DNA of 64,000 nucleotides from Sabulicella rubraurantiaca (lineage in GTDB: Bacteria > Pseudomonadota > Alphaproteobacteria > Acetobacterales > Acetobacteraceae): NCBI RefSeq assembly GCF_017355885.1, contig NZ_JAFEUU010000005.1:1-64000 (forward strand). Reading direction: 5' to 3'. Under the pieces are notes generated by a model, which made no database searches, was not told the DNA's origin, and saw nothing but the letters and a program-made list of their open reading frames with translations. The number at the start of each line of letters is the position of its first letter. Position 1 is the stretch's first letter. Below are positions 44,792 through 53,377 of the stretch, in pieces. The position numbers were made by a program, and so were the translations under genes.

Positions 44792-45645
44792 CCACGCTGC
44801 GCGCGATGCTGCGGGAAGGGCCGCCCGTCTTCGCGCCCCTGGTGCTGAACGGGCTGATGGCGCGCATGGCAGAGGAAGCGGGATTCAGCGCCATCTACCT
44901 GGGCGGCGGCGCCTCGGGCTATGCCAACACCTTCACCGAGGCCAATCTGAGCCTGACGGAGATGTGCCAGGCCGGGCTCGAGATCGGCGCGGCTTCGCGC
45001 CTGCCGCTGATCCTCGACGGCGCCTGCGGCTGGGGCGACCCGATGCACATCCATCGCAGTATCGCCCTGGCCGAGCGCGCCGGCTTTCAGGCCATCGAGA
45101 TCGAAGACCAGATCCTGCCCAAGCGGGCGCATCATCACATCGGCATCGAGCACGTCATCGCGCCGGAGGAGATGGCAGCGAAGGTGCGCGAAGCGGTCTC
45201 GGTGCGGCAAAGCCCAGACTTCCTCATCATCGCGCGCACCAATGCGGCGCGTATGCACGGCCTCGACGACGCGCTGCGCCGGGCGGAGTTGATGGCGGAA
45301 GCGGGTGCGGATCTCCTCTTCGTGCTCTCTCGCGAGCCGGAGGAGTTGCGGGCGGTAGCAGAGCGCTTCGACCTGCCGCTGATGTACATGCCGCCGGCAG
45401 GCGGCCTCGCCGAAGCCGGGTTGGAGAAGGCCGATCTGGAGGTGCTCCGCATCCGGCTGGTGGTGGATGCGCAGACACCGCTCCTCGCCATGCATCGCGC
45501 CTTGCGGGATTGCTACGCGGCGCTGCGCGAGGGCGCGCCCGACCCGCTGGTGGGTAGTTCCATCGCGGCCGAGAACAAGGCCCTCAAGCACAGCGTGGGG
45601 CTGGAGAGGCTGCTGGAAGTGGAGCGCCGAACCGTCGAGCGGTGA
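44788..45645 (+). CDS. Isocitrate lyase/PEP mutase superfamily enzyme with altered active-site motifs
   Basis: 285 residues, (beta/alpha)8 barrel. FSAIYLGGGASGYANT is the N-terminal substrate loop, AGFQAIEIEDQ the Mg-binding strand and FLIIARTNA the arginine strand. Two signature motifs deviate: D-x-D-x-G-Y-G is D77-GACGWG, so the second Asp is missing, and the catalytic lid K-[KR]-C-G-H is PKRAHHH (111-117), so the catalytic Cys is missing. This argues against isocitrate or methylisocitrate lyase; a decarboxylase or C-C hydrolase role in the same superfamily is more plausible. ATGA overlap with the hydrolase gene. Confidence 0.83.
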   Translation: MTTLRAMLREGPPVFAPLVLNGLMARMAEEAGFSAIYLGGGASGYANTFTEANLSLTEMCQAGLEIGAASRLPLILDGACGWGDPMHIHRSIALAERAGFQAIEIEDQILPKRAHHHIGIEHVIAPEEMAAKVREAVSVRQSPDFLIIARTNAARMHGLDDALRRAELMAEAGADLLFVLSREPEELRAVAERFDLPLMYMPPAGGLAEAGLEKADLEVLRIRLVVDAQTPLLAMHRALRDCYAALREGAPDPLVGSSIAAENKALKHSVGLERLLEVERRTVER

Positions 45646-45649
45646 GACG

Positions 45650-46582
45650 TTACGGGATGCGGTAGAAGTCGCGCGCGTTGTCGTGGAATAGCGCGCGGAT
45701 CGCCTCGCGCGGCATGTCGCGCACCGCCTGCTTGAAGCCGGCGTAGATGGTGTCGAAGGAGGCGACCAGCGAATCCACCGGGAAGTTGCTGGCGAACATG
45801 CAGCGCTGCCAGCCGATGATGGCGATGGCCTCGCGCACGATCCGCGCATTCTCCTCCGTGGGCCAGACACCCGGCGGCAGGCCCAGCCCCGACAGCTTCA
45901 GCCGCACCTGCGGAAAAGGCTCCAGCAGCGCGAGGGCGCGGCGCCATCCGGCGAGACCTTCAGGCGAGCGGTCTGCGGGCAGGCCCGTATGGTTGAGGAC
46001 GAAGGGCACGTGCGGATGGTCGCGTGCCGCGTCGGCCATGGCGGGCAGGTCCCACCAGGGCACCTGCACCTCGCAGATCATTCCGCGCTTCCCCAGCGCC
46101 GCGAAGCCGCGCCGCCAGGCCGGATCATCCATGGAGCCGGGCAGGCCGCGGGGCTGGCCCGGCCGCGCCTCGTCCGCCGTGGGCTTGGTGCGGATGCCAC
46201 GCAGGAAAGGGAAGGCGGCCAAGCCGTCGAGCACCGCTTCCGCATCCGGCGCATGAAGCACGGCTCCGCCGAGCGCAACGCTGGGCAGTCCCTCCGCCTT
46301 GCGCAGCGTGGCGAGCCAGCGCGCCTCGCCCAACGGGTCGCCCACCCAGCCGGCCTGCACGTGCACGGTGGCGACGACATTGTGCTGCGCCATGTCGCGC
46401 CGGTAGTCGGCCGGAAGGTAGTCGCGGCCGAAGAGCGGCGCTGTGCTGCCGTAACGGAACGGCGCGGGCTTCACCGCCCAGTGCGGGTAGCGCGGTCCGT
46501 TCGCCTTCAGGTCCCAGAAATGCTGATGCGGGTCCACGATGGGGAGATCCCGCAGGAATACGTCGAGATTTGCGTCGTCCAA
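45650..46582 (-). CDS. Amidohydrolase-family TIM-barrel metal hydrolase, paralogue of 39819-40796
   Basis: 310 residues. IVDPHQHFWDLKANG carries the first metal histidines, FVLNHTGLPADRSPEGL the middle site, and FASNFPVDS the C-terminal segment with its Asp in S-N-F-P-V-D, which the paralogue lacks. The two enzymes share the long stretch around N-H-T-G-L-P-x-D-R-S-x-E-G-L. First part reads on the opposite strand to the hydrolase/lyase genes, ending 4 bases from them, and is followed upstream by two TctC genes, with the nearest stop 4 bases away. Confidence 0.87.
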   Translation of the reverse strand: MDDANLDVFLRDLPIVDPHQHFWDLKANGPRYPHWAVKPAPFRYGSTAPLFGRDYLPADYRRDMAQHNVVATVHVQAGWVGDPLGEARWLATLRKAEGLPSVALGGAVLHAPDAEAVLDGLAAFPFLRGIRTKPTADEARPGQPRGLPGSMDDPAWRRGFAALGKRGMICEVQVPWWDLPAMADAARDHPHVPFVLNHTGLPADRSPEGLAGWRRALALLEPFPQVRLKLSGLGLPPGVWPTEENARIVREAIAIIGWQRCMFASNFPVDSLVASFDTIYAGFKQAVRDMPREAIRALFHDNARDFYRIP

Positions 46583-46586
46583 GGGG

Positions 46587-47558
46587 TCAGTCCTGCCGGA
46601 TATTCGCCTGGCGGATGAACCCGCCCCAGAGCTGCGTATCCTTCTCCATCAGCGCACGGAATGCCGCGCGTCCCTCTGCCTTGGGGTCGAAGCCGGCGGC
46701 GCGCAGCCGGGCCTGCATCTCTGCGTCCCGAAGCACCGCCACCATGTCGCGCTCAAGCTGCGCCAACACTGGCTCAGGTGTCCGGGCGGGGGCCAGGATG
46801 CCGACCCAGCCGATGGCCTCGTAATCCGGGAAGCCCTGCTCGGCGATGGTCGGCACCTCGGGCAGGTCGCGCCAGCGCGTGCGGCCGGTGACGCCCAGGC
46901 CACGCACCTGGCCGGCGCGGATGGCGGTGACGGATTGCAGCGGGTTGTTGAAGCTCATCGAAACCTGGCCGCCGATCACCGCGGCCTGGGATGGCGCGGC
47001 GCCGCCGAAGGGAACATGGGTCAGCTCCACCCCCGCGATGTGCCCGAACAACGCGGGCGCGAGGTGGCTGGTGTTGCCGACGCCCGCCGTGCTGTAGGTC
47101 ACCACGCCAGGATTGCGGCGCGCGTGCTCGACCAGCTCGCGCATGTCGGGCGCCGGCAGGCTCGGATGGGCCTGCACGACCATCGGGTATTCCAGTGCCT
47201 CGGTCACTGTCGCGAAGTCGCGCAGCGGATCGAAGGCGAGGTTCGGCACCAGGAAGGGCGCCACCACGATGGAGGAGGCCGGCACCAGCAGCGTGTGCCC
47301 ATCCGGCGCGGCGCGGGCGACGAGGTCCGCACCGATATTGCCGCCGGCGCCAGGGCGGTTTTCCACCACCACCGATTGTCCCCAGACGGAGGTCAGGCGG
47401 TCCGCCAGGATCCGCGCGCAAAGATCGGAAGGGCCGCCCGGCGCGAAGGGCACCACGAGGCGGACGGGGCGCGAGGGCCAGCGTTCCTGCGCCGCGGCAG
47501 GGCCAGCGGCCAGCGCGGCGGCGGAAAGGAGGCGGCGGCGGGTCGGGGCAAGGGACAT
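46587..47558 (-). CDS. TctC/Bug-family periplasmic solute-binding receptor (copy 10)
   Basis: 323 residues. Signal peptide APTRRRLLSAAALAAGPAAAQ, then RWPSRPVRLVVPFAPGG. Loop GGPSDLCAR, VVVENRPGAGGNIG, PDGHTLLVPASS, HVPFGGAAPS (Phe-Gly in place of Tyr-Arg, a rare change in this block) and LPEVPTIAEQGFPDY. Of three candidate ATGs, only 47558 has correct spacing from GAGG. Lies between the amidohydrolase and copy 11 with very short gaps. Confidence 0.9.
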   Translation of the reverse strand: MSLAPTRRRLLSAAALAAGPAAAQERWPSRPVRLVVPFAPGGPSDLCARILADRLTSVWGQSVVVENRPGAGGNIGADLVARAAPDGHTLLVPASSIVVAPFLVPNLAFDPLRDFATVTEALEYPMVVQAHPSLPAPDMRELVEHARRNPGVVTYSTAGVGNTSHLAPALFGHIAGVELTHVPFGGAAPSQAAVIGGQVSMSFNNPLQSVTAIRAGQVRGLGVTGRTRWRDLPEVPTIAEQGFPDYEAIGWVGILAPARTPEPVLAQLERDMVAVLRDAEMQARLRAAGFDPKAEGRAAFRALMEKDTQLWGGFIRQANIRQD

Positions 47559-47568
47559 GGCCATATCC

Positions 47569-48546
47569 TCAGTCGAGCCGCGCATTGGACAGTCGCGCCA
47601 CCTCGGCCCATTTCAGCACCTCCGCCTCCACGAAGCGGCGAAAGGCCTCGGGCGTCTCGGCCACCGGCTCGACCCCCAGCGCGGCAAGCCGCGCCTTGAC
47701 GGCCGCGCCCTGGCCGGCGGCGTTGGCGCGGCGGTTCAACTCGGTCAGCAGCGGCGCCGGGAGGCCTGCGGGCCCGAACATGCCGTACCAGGTGATCGCC
47801 TCGAAGCCGGGGAGGGTTTCCGCGAAGGTGGGGACATCGGGCAGGGCCGGGGAGCGGCGCAGCCCCGTCACGGCAAGGGCGCGCAGGCGTCCTGCCTCGA
47901 TATGCGGAACGGCGGAGATCATGTTGTTCAGGATCAGCGGCACCGTGCCGGCGACCACATCCGTCGTTGCCGGGGCTGCCCCCGCATAGGGCACGTGGAC
48001 GAGGTCGATCCCGGCGCGCGCCTTGAACAGCTCGGAAGCGAGGTGGTTCCCGGTGCCGTTGCCGGGGGAGGCGTAGTTGATCTGCCCCGGCCGAGACTTC
48101 GCCAGCGCGATGAGCTCAGGCAGCGAACGCGCAGGGAAGGATGGATGCGCCACCAGCACATAGGGCCCAGTCGCGAGCAGGGCCACCGCCGTGAAGTCCT
48201 GCACCACGTGGAACGGCAGGTTCGGCATCACGCTCGGGATGATGGCGTGCATGCTGGCATTCACCAGGAGCGTGTGGCCATCCGGCGTGGCACGCGCGAC
48301 AGCCTGGGAGCCGACGACGCCGGTGCCGCCGACGCGATTGTCAACGACTGCCGGGTGCGCCCAGCCTTCCGCCAGGGCAGGCGTGATCAAACGGGCGATC
48401 GCATCGGTCGGACCGCCAGCCGGGGAGGGGACGATGACGCGCACCGGGCGCTGAGGAAAATCCTGACCTTGCGCGCTTGCGGGACCGGCGAGAACTGCGC
48501 TGGCAGCGGTAAGCAGGGCGCGGCGGCCCAGCTGGTCCAAATCCAT
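47569..48546 (-). CDS. TctC/Bug-family periplasmic solute-binding receptor (copy 11)
   Basis: 325 residues. Signal LGRRALLTAASAVLAGPASAQ; VRVIVPSPAGGPTDAIAR; an atypical VVDNRVGGTGVVG in place of V-E-N-R; HVPYAGAAPATTD (Ala for Arg) and LPDVPTFAETLPGFE. First gene of the three-gene minus-strand unit copy 11-copy 10-amidohydrolase. Diverges from the SOS-controlled imuB-dnaE2 cassette. GGAGGACGTCGA precedes the ATG. Confidence 0.9.
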   Translation of the reverse strand: MDLDQLGRRALLTAASAVLAGPASAQGQDFPQRPVRVIVPSPAGGPTDAIARLITPALAEGWAHPAVVDNRVGGTGVVGSQAVARATPDGHTLLVNASMHAIIPSVMPNLPFHVVQDFTAVALLATGPYVLVAHPSFPARSLPELIALAKSRPGQINYASPGNGTGNHLASELFKARAGIDLVHVPYAGAAPATTDVVAGTVPLILNNMISAVPHIEAGRLRALAVTGLRRSPALPDVPTFAETLPGFEAITWYGMFGPAGLPAPLLTELNRRANAAGQGAAVKARLAALGVEPVAETPEAFRRFVEAEVLKWAEVARLSNARLD

Positions 48547-48645
48547 TCGACGTCCTCCGCAGCCCGGATCTTGGTGCCGGTCTCGCTTCGGCGGCGAGGG
48601 TCGTCCTCCGGTCCATGATTGTCAACAATTCCCTGGCGCCTTGAT

Positions 48646-48660
48646 GTTCTTGTAATGTTC
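48646..48660 (+). promoter_or_regulatory. LexA (SOS) box GTTC-N7-GTTC
   Basis: The sequence GTTCTTGTAATGTTC matches the alphaproteobacterial LexA consensus GTTC-N7-GTTC exactly. It lies 26 bases before the micro-ORF and 94 bases before imuB, in the position expected for LexA repression of the mutasome cassette. Confidence 0.85.
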
Positions 48661-48685
48661 CCGAACAGGCGGCAGCCTCGCAGCC

Positions 48686-48757
48686 ATGCGCGCGAGCGAT
48701 TCGCCTCTTCATAGCCAGATCCCGCCACCAGACGCCGCGTCGCGAGCGGCGCGATGA
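48686..48757 (+). CDS. 23-residue micro-ORF between the SOS box and imuB
   Basis: ATG at 48686 opens a 23-codon frame (starting MRASDSPLHSQ, ending SRAAR) whose TGA overlaps the imuB start as ATGA. It stands where imuA is found in complete imuA-imuB-dnaE2 cassettes. AGGCGG lies 13 bases upstream, a weak RBS. It may be a coupling leader for imuB, whose own RBS is poor, or the remains of imuA after an internal deletion. Translation is unproven. Confidence 0.4.
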   Translation: MRASDSPLHSQIPPPDAASRAAR

Positions 48758-50175
48758 GGCGCCTTCTCGCCCTTCAACTGCCGCGCCTTCCGACGGACCG
48801 CCTTCGCACGCTCGGCCCTGCAGCGACCTGGAACACCATCGGCCCGCGGCGCCTGCTGGTCAGCGTGGATGAGATGGCGGAGGCCGCTGGCCTGCGGCCC
48901 GGCCAGAGCGTCGCCACAGCGCTGGCGATCTCTCCCAAGCTCGCCCTTGCCCGCAGCGATGAACCCGCCGAAGCCGCGGCGTTGCGTCGCCTCGCCCTGT
49001 GGGTGCGACGCTACTCCCCTCTCACCGCGACCGATGCGCCGGATGTCATCCTCGTGGACATCACGGGCGTCGGGCTGTTCGGCAGCGAGGAGACGTTGCG
49101 CCAGGACGCCGTGGCGCGCTTGCGGCGCGGGGGCTTCGCCGTGCGAGCGGTCGTGGCGGGCCATGCCGCCGTGCCGCTGGTCAGGGCCGGGGTGGAAGGA
49201 GTCATTCCGCCGGAACGTGAGGACGCGCTCATCCGCGCGCTTCCGCTCGGCGTCCTGCCGGGCATCCCGGCGGCGGAACTGGCGGCGCTGGGCCTGCGCC
49301 GGGTCGGTGACCTGCAAACCCTGCCACCCGCCACGCTTGCGCTGCGCTTCGGCCAAGGCCTGCTGAACGCGCTGGACCGATGGACCGGCCAGCGCCCGCT
49401 CCCCGTGCAACCCCTGGCGCCGCCGCTGGAAATCACGGCCAAGCGAGACTTCGTGGAGCCGCTGGTGACGCGGGCTGCGCTGGACCGTGCCTTGGCCTTC
49501 CTCCTCCAGGATTTGTCCGCGCGCTGCGTCGCGGCGGGGCTCGGGCTGCGCCGGCTGCGCCTCCTGTGCTGGCGGGTGGATGGGCTGGTGCAGGAGCTGA
49601 CGGTCGGCACCGGCGCTCCCTCGCGCGATCCCGCCCATCTCGCCAAGCTTTTCGCAGGCCGGATGGAGCATCTGGAACCAGGGCTGGGCTTCGAGCGCAT
49701 GGCGCTGGAGGCACTGGAAACCGAGCGGCAGGATGCGGCCCAGGTCTCGCTCCTGGGACGGAGCGAGGCGGAACTCGCGGGGCCGCTGGACCATCTGGGC
49801 CAGCGCTTGCGGCTGCGCCGCCTGGCACCCAACCCCAGCCATTGGCCGGAGCACATGGCGGAACCCGTCTCCTCCCATGCGTCCTTGCCCGCGATGCTCG
49901 GGGGGTGGGCCAGTGCCCATTGGCCCGTGCTCTGGCTGCGGAAGCCGGAGACGGTCGGGGTGACGCCGCCCGACGGCACCCCGGCCCGGATGCTGTGGCG
50001 CGGCCAGTCCTGGCGGCTCCGCGTGCTGGACGGCCCGGCACGGCTGGAAGCGCCCTGGTGGCACGGACAGGGCACCACGCGCGATCTGCACTGGGTGGAG
50101 ATCTCCTCCGGCGCCCGGCTGCTCCTGTCGCGCGAGGCAGGGTGGCGCTGGTTGCTGCGGGGCCACCTGCCATGA
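48754..50175 (+). CDS. imuB: ImuB, Y-family polymerase-like mutasome protein
   Basis: 473 residues. Begins RRLLALQLPRLPTDRL as in ImuB, with the palm-like region VILVDITGVGLFGSEE and the helix-hairpin-helix segment LGVLPGIPAAELAALGLRRVGDL. As is usual for ImuB, the acidic metal-binding residues of true Y-family polymerases are incomplete. The protein is known as the hub linking DnaE2 to the beta clamp. Weak RBS, so translation probably depends on the overlapping micro-ORF; dnaE2 follows with an ATGA overlap. Under the LexA box at 48646. Confidence 0.93.
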   Translation: MRRLLALQLPRLPTDRLRTLGPAATWNTIGPRRLLVSVDEMAEAAGLRPGQSVATALAISPKLALARSDEPAEAAALRRLALWVRRYSPLTATDAPDVILVDITGVGLFGSEETLRQDAVARLRRGGFAVRAVVAGHAAVPLVRAGVEGVIPPEREDALIRALPLGVLPGIPAAELAALGLRRVGDLQTLPPATLALRFGQGLLNALDRWTGQRPLPVQPLAPPLEITAKRDFVEPLVTRAALDRALAFLLQDLSARCVAAGLGLRRLRLLCWRVDGLVQELTVGTGAPSRDPAHLAKLFAGRMEHLEPGLGFERMALEALETERQDAAQVSLLGRSEAELAGPLDHLGQRLRLRRLAPNPSHWPEHMAEPVSSHASLPAMLGGWASAHWPVLWLRKPETVGVTPPDGTPARMLWRGQSWRLRVLDGPARLEAPWWHGQGTTRDLHWVEISSGARLLLSREAGWRWLLRGHLP

Positions 50176-53100
50176 GCTATGCCGAAATCGCCGCCCGCTC
50201 GAACTTCAGCTTCCTCGACGGCGCCTCGCATCCCGAGGAGCTGGTGGAGCGGGCGCATGCGCTCGGCCTCGCCGGGCTGGGGATTTGCGACACCAACGGC
50301 CTGGCCGGGGTGGTGCGCGGCCATGCCGCGGCCAAGGCGGCGAGGCTGCCCTTCATCGTGGGGTGCCGGCTGGAGCTGTTGGATGGCTCGGCCTGGCTCG
50401 CCTGGCCGACGAGCCGCGATGGATATGGCCGCCTGACGGCGCTGCTGTCGCGCGGGCGGATGCGGGCCGGGAAGGGTGAGCCCGATCTGGCGCGCGCGGA
50501 GATGATGGAAGCCGCAGGCGACTGGGTGCTGGCGCGCGTCCCGCCCGCCCGGCTCGACAGCGCCTTCGCCGCCGATCATGTCGCCGCCGGGACGGCGCTG
50601 CGCGGGCGTCTTGCCCTGCCGCTGCTGCTCGTGGCGGGCCGGCGTCTGGCGGCGAGCGAGGCGGCGCGGCTCGACCGCCTCGCGCGGCTGGGCCCGCTGC
50701 TCGCCACGGGGGAGGTGCGCTACCACGATCGCGCCCGCCGCCCCCTGGCCGACGTGCTGACCGCCATCCGTCTCGGCAAGACGGTGGAAGCGCTGGGCTT
50801 CGCGGCCGAGCCCAATGCCGAGCGCCACCTGAAGCCGCCCGGGGAGATGGTGCATCTCTTCGCCCGCCATCCGGAAGCCCTGGCCAACACGCTGCGCGTG
50901 CTGGAGGCGGGGCGCGGCTTCTCGCTGGACGTGCTGCGCTACGAATATCCGGAGGAGGTGATGGAGCCGGGCCGGACGGCGCAGGAATCGCTGGAGGCGC
51001 GGGTCGAGGCAGCCCTGGCCGAGCGTTGGCCCCATGGCGCCCCCGACGGCATCCGGCGCCGCATTGTCGAGGAACTCCGGCTGATCGCGCGGCTGGGCTA
51101 CGCGCCGTATTTCCTGACGGTGCACGAGATCGTGCGCTTCGCGAAGGAGAAGGCCATCCTGTGCCAGGGGCGCGGATCGGCCGCCAACTCCGCCGTCTGC
51201 TACGTGCTCGGCATCACGGCGGTGGACCCGGACAAGCACGATTTGCTCTTCGAGCGTTTCGTCTCCGCCTCGCGCGATGAGCCGCCGGACATCGACATCG
51301 ATTTCGAGCATGAGCGGCGCGAGGAGGTGATCCAGCACCTCTACGAGCGCTACGGCCGCGACCGCGCCGCGATCTGCGCCACGCTGATCCGCTACCGCCC
51401 CCGCTCCGCGATCCGCGAGGTGGGCAAGGCCATGGGCCTCACGGAGGACGTGACGGCGCGCCTCGCCAAGGCCAGCTGGGGCCCGGGGCGCGAATCCTCC
51501 TTCGCCGAGCTGGCGGCGCGCGAGGGGATGGACCCGGCGGAGCCGCGCCTCGGCCTGACGCTGGCGCTGGCGGAGGAGTTGATCGGCTTCCCGCGCCACA
51601 CCGCGACGCATGTGGGCGGCTTCGTCATCACGCGCGGCAAGCTGACCGAACTGGCCGTGGTGGGAAACGCGGCGATGGACGGGCGCACCGTGCTGGAATG
51701 GGACAAGGACGACATCGACGCGCTGGGCATGCTGAAGGTGGATGTGCTCGGCCTCGGGATGCTGACCTGCCTGCGCAAGGGCTTCGACCTGCTGCGCCGG
51801 CATCGTGGACTGGACCTCAGGCTGCACGACATGCCGCGCGACTGCGCCGACACCTTCGCCATGCTGCGCCGCGCGGATTCACTGGGCGTGTTCCAGGTGG
51901 AAAGCCGAGCGCAGATGAACATGCTGCCGCGGCTGAAGCCGAAATGCTTCTACGACCTCGTCATCCAGGTGGCGATCGTGCGGCCCGGCCCGATCCAGGG
52001 CGACATGGTGCATCCCTTCCTGCGCCGGCGGCAGAAGATCGAGGAGCCGGATTACCCACCGCGCCGCGACGGCCAGCCGAACGAGCTGGCGCAGGTGCTG
52101 GGCAAGACGCTCGGCGTGCCGCTCTTCCAGGAGCAGGCGATGAAGGTGGCCATCGTCGCCGCCGGCTTCACGCCGGACGAGGCGGACCAGCTTCGCCGCG
52201 CCATGGCGACCTTCAAGCTGACGGGTGGCGTGTCGAAGTATCGCGACAAGCTGGTGGAGGGCATGGTGCGGCGCGGCTACGACGCCGCCTTCGCCGAGCG
52301 TGTCTTCTCGCAGATCGAGGGCTTCGGCTCCTATGGCTTCCCCGAGAGCCATGCGGCGAGCTTCGCCTACCTCGTCTACGCCTCCAGCTGGATCAAGTGC
52401 CACCACCCGGAGATCTTCGCCTGCGCCCTGCTGAACGCGCAGCCCATGGGGTTCTACGCCCCCGCGCAGATCGTGCGCGACGCGCGCGAGCATGGGGTGG
52501 AGGTGCGGCCTGTGGACGTGAACCGCTCCGGCTGGGATTGCGCGATCGAGGACGCGGCCGCGCTGCGGCTGGGGCTGCGGCTGGTGACCGGGCTGGCGAA
52601 GGAGGCGGGCGAGGCCGTGGCGCGCGCCCGGCATTCGGGCAACGGCGCCCCCTTCGCGAGCGTGGAGGAGGTGGCGCGAAGGGCGCGGCTGGACCGCAAG
52701 GCCATGTCGGCGCTGGCAGCGGCCAATGCCTTCCGCAGCCTCGGCGCGGGGCGCCGCGAGGCGGCATGGGACGCGAAGGCCGTCATGCCGGAACTGCCCC
52801 TGCTGGCGGATATCCCCTTGCCCGAGCCCGCCATCGTCCTGCCGCCGCCCACCGAGGGCGAGGCCGTGGCCGAGGATTACCGCGCTACCGGGCTGACGCT
52901 CGGCCGGCATCCGCTGGCGCTGCTGCGACCGCTGCTCGATGCCGAAGGGTGGGGCGACACGAAGCGGCTGAACGATCTGCCTGCGGGACGCTGGCTGCGC
53001 CTGCCTGGGCTGGTGCTGATGCGCCAGCGCCCTGGCTCGGCGAAGGGCGTGGTCTTCCTGACGGTGGAGGATGAGCACGGCGTGGGAAATCTGGTGGTCT

Positions 53101-53375
53101 ACGAGGCGGTGGCGGCGCGGGACCGCGCAGCCCTGGTCGGGGCGCGGCTCCTCCTAGCCGAAGGGCGGGTGGAGCGGGAGACGAAGCACGCCGAGGTGCC
53201 GATCACCCATCTGATCGTGCGGCGTCTGACCGACATCTCCCCCCTGCTGGACCGGCTGTCGGAGGACGGCACCCGCTGGGCCGAGCGCACTCTGGGCCAC
53301 GCGGATGAGGTGCGAAGGCCCGAGCCGGGCACACGCGCGCCGAAGCGCCTGGGGCGCAGCCGGGACTTCCGCTGA
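50172..53375 (+). CDS. dnaE2: Error-prone DNA polymerase DnaE2
   Basis: 1067 residues, typical for DnaE2 and shorter than DnaE1. The PHP domain (1 to about 200) starts YAEIAARSNFSFLDGASHPEEL. The polymerase III alpha core includes GRGSAANSAVCYVLGIT, the catalytic PDIDIDFEHERREEVI and GVPLFQEQAMKVAI. The finger and C-terminal OB region ends RLGRSRDFR, a DnaE2 hallmark. It performs SOS mutagenesis and translesion synthesis together with ImuB. ATGA overlap with imuB. Confidence 0.96.
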   Translation: MSYAEIAARSNFSFLDGASHPEELVERAHALGLAGLGICDTNGLAGVVRGHAAAKAARLPFIVGCRLELLDGSAWLAWPTSRDGYGRLTALLSRGRMRAGKGEPDLARAEMMEAAGDWVLARVPPARLDSAFAADHVAAGTALRGRLALPLLLVAGRRLAASEAARLDRLARLGPLLATGEVRYHDRARRPLADVLTAIRLGKTVEALGFAAEPNAERHLKPPGEMVHLFARHPEALANTLRVLEAGRGFSLDVLRYEYPEEVMEPGRTAQESLEARVEAALAERWPHGAPDGIRRRIVEELRLIARLGYAPYFLTVHEIVRFAKEKAILCQGRGSAANSAVCYVLGITAVDPDKHDLLFERFVSASRDEPPDIDIDFEHERREEVIQHLYERYGRDRAAICATLIRYRPRSAIREVGKAMGLTEDVTARLAKASWGPGRESSFAELAAREGMDPAEPRLGLTLALAEELIGFPRHTATHVGGFVITRGKLTELAVVGNAAMDGRTVLEWDKDDIDALGMLKVDVLGLGMLTCLRKGFDLLRRHRGLDLRLHDMPRDCADTFAMLRRADSLGVFQVESRAQMNMLPRLKPKCFYDLVIQVAIVRPGPIQGDMVHPFLRRRQKIEEPDYPPRRDGQPNELAQVLGKTLGVPLFQEQAMKVAIVAAGFTPDEADQLRRAMATFKLTGGVSKYRDKLVEGMVRRGYDAAFAERVFSQIEGFGSYGFPESHAASFAYLVYASSWIKCHHPEIFACALLNAQPMGFYAPAQIVRDAREHGVEVRPVDVNRSGWDCAIEDAAALRLGLRLVTGLAKEAGEAVARARHSGNGAPFASVEEVARRARLDRKAMSALAAANAFRSLGAGRREAAWDAKAVMPELPLLADIPLPEPAIVLPPPTEGEAVAEDYRATGLTLGRHPLALLRPLLDAEGWGDTKRLNDLPAGRWLRLPGLVLMRQRPGSAKGVVFLTVEDEHGVGNLVVYEAVAARDRAALVGARLLLAEGRVERETKHAEVPITHLIVRRLTDISPLLDRLSEDGTRWAERTLGHADEVRRPEPGTRAPKRLGRSRDFR

Positions 53376-53377
53376 GG

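Noticed and set aside
49011-51827. A 938-codon open frame on the minus strand
   Set aside because: Antisense shadow of imuB and dnaE2; no RBS and no recognisable domain.
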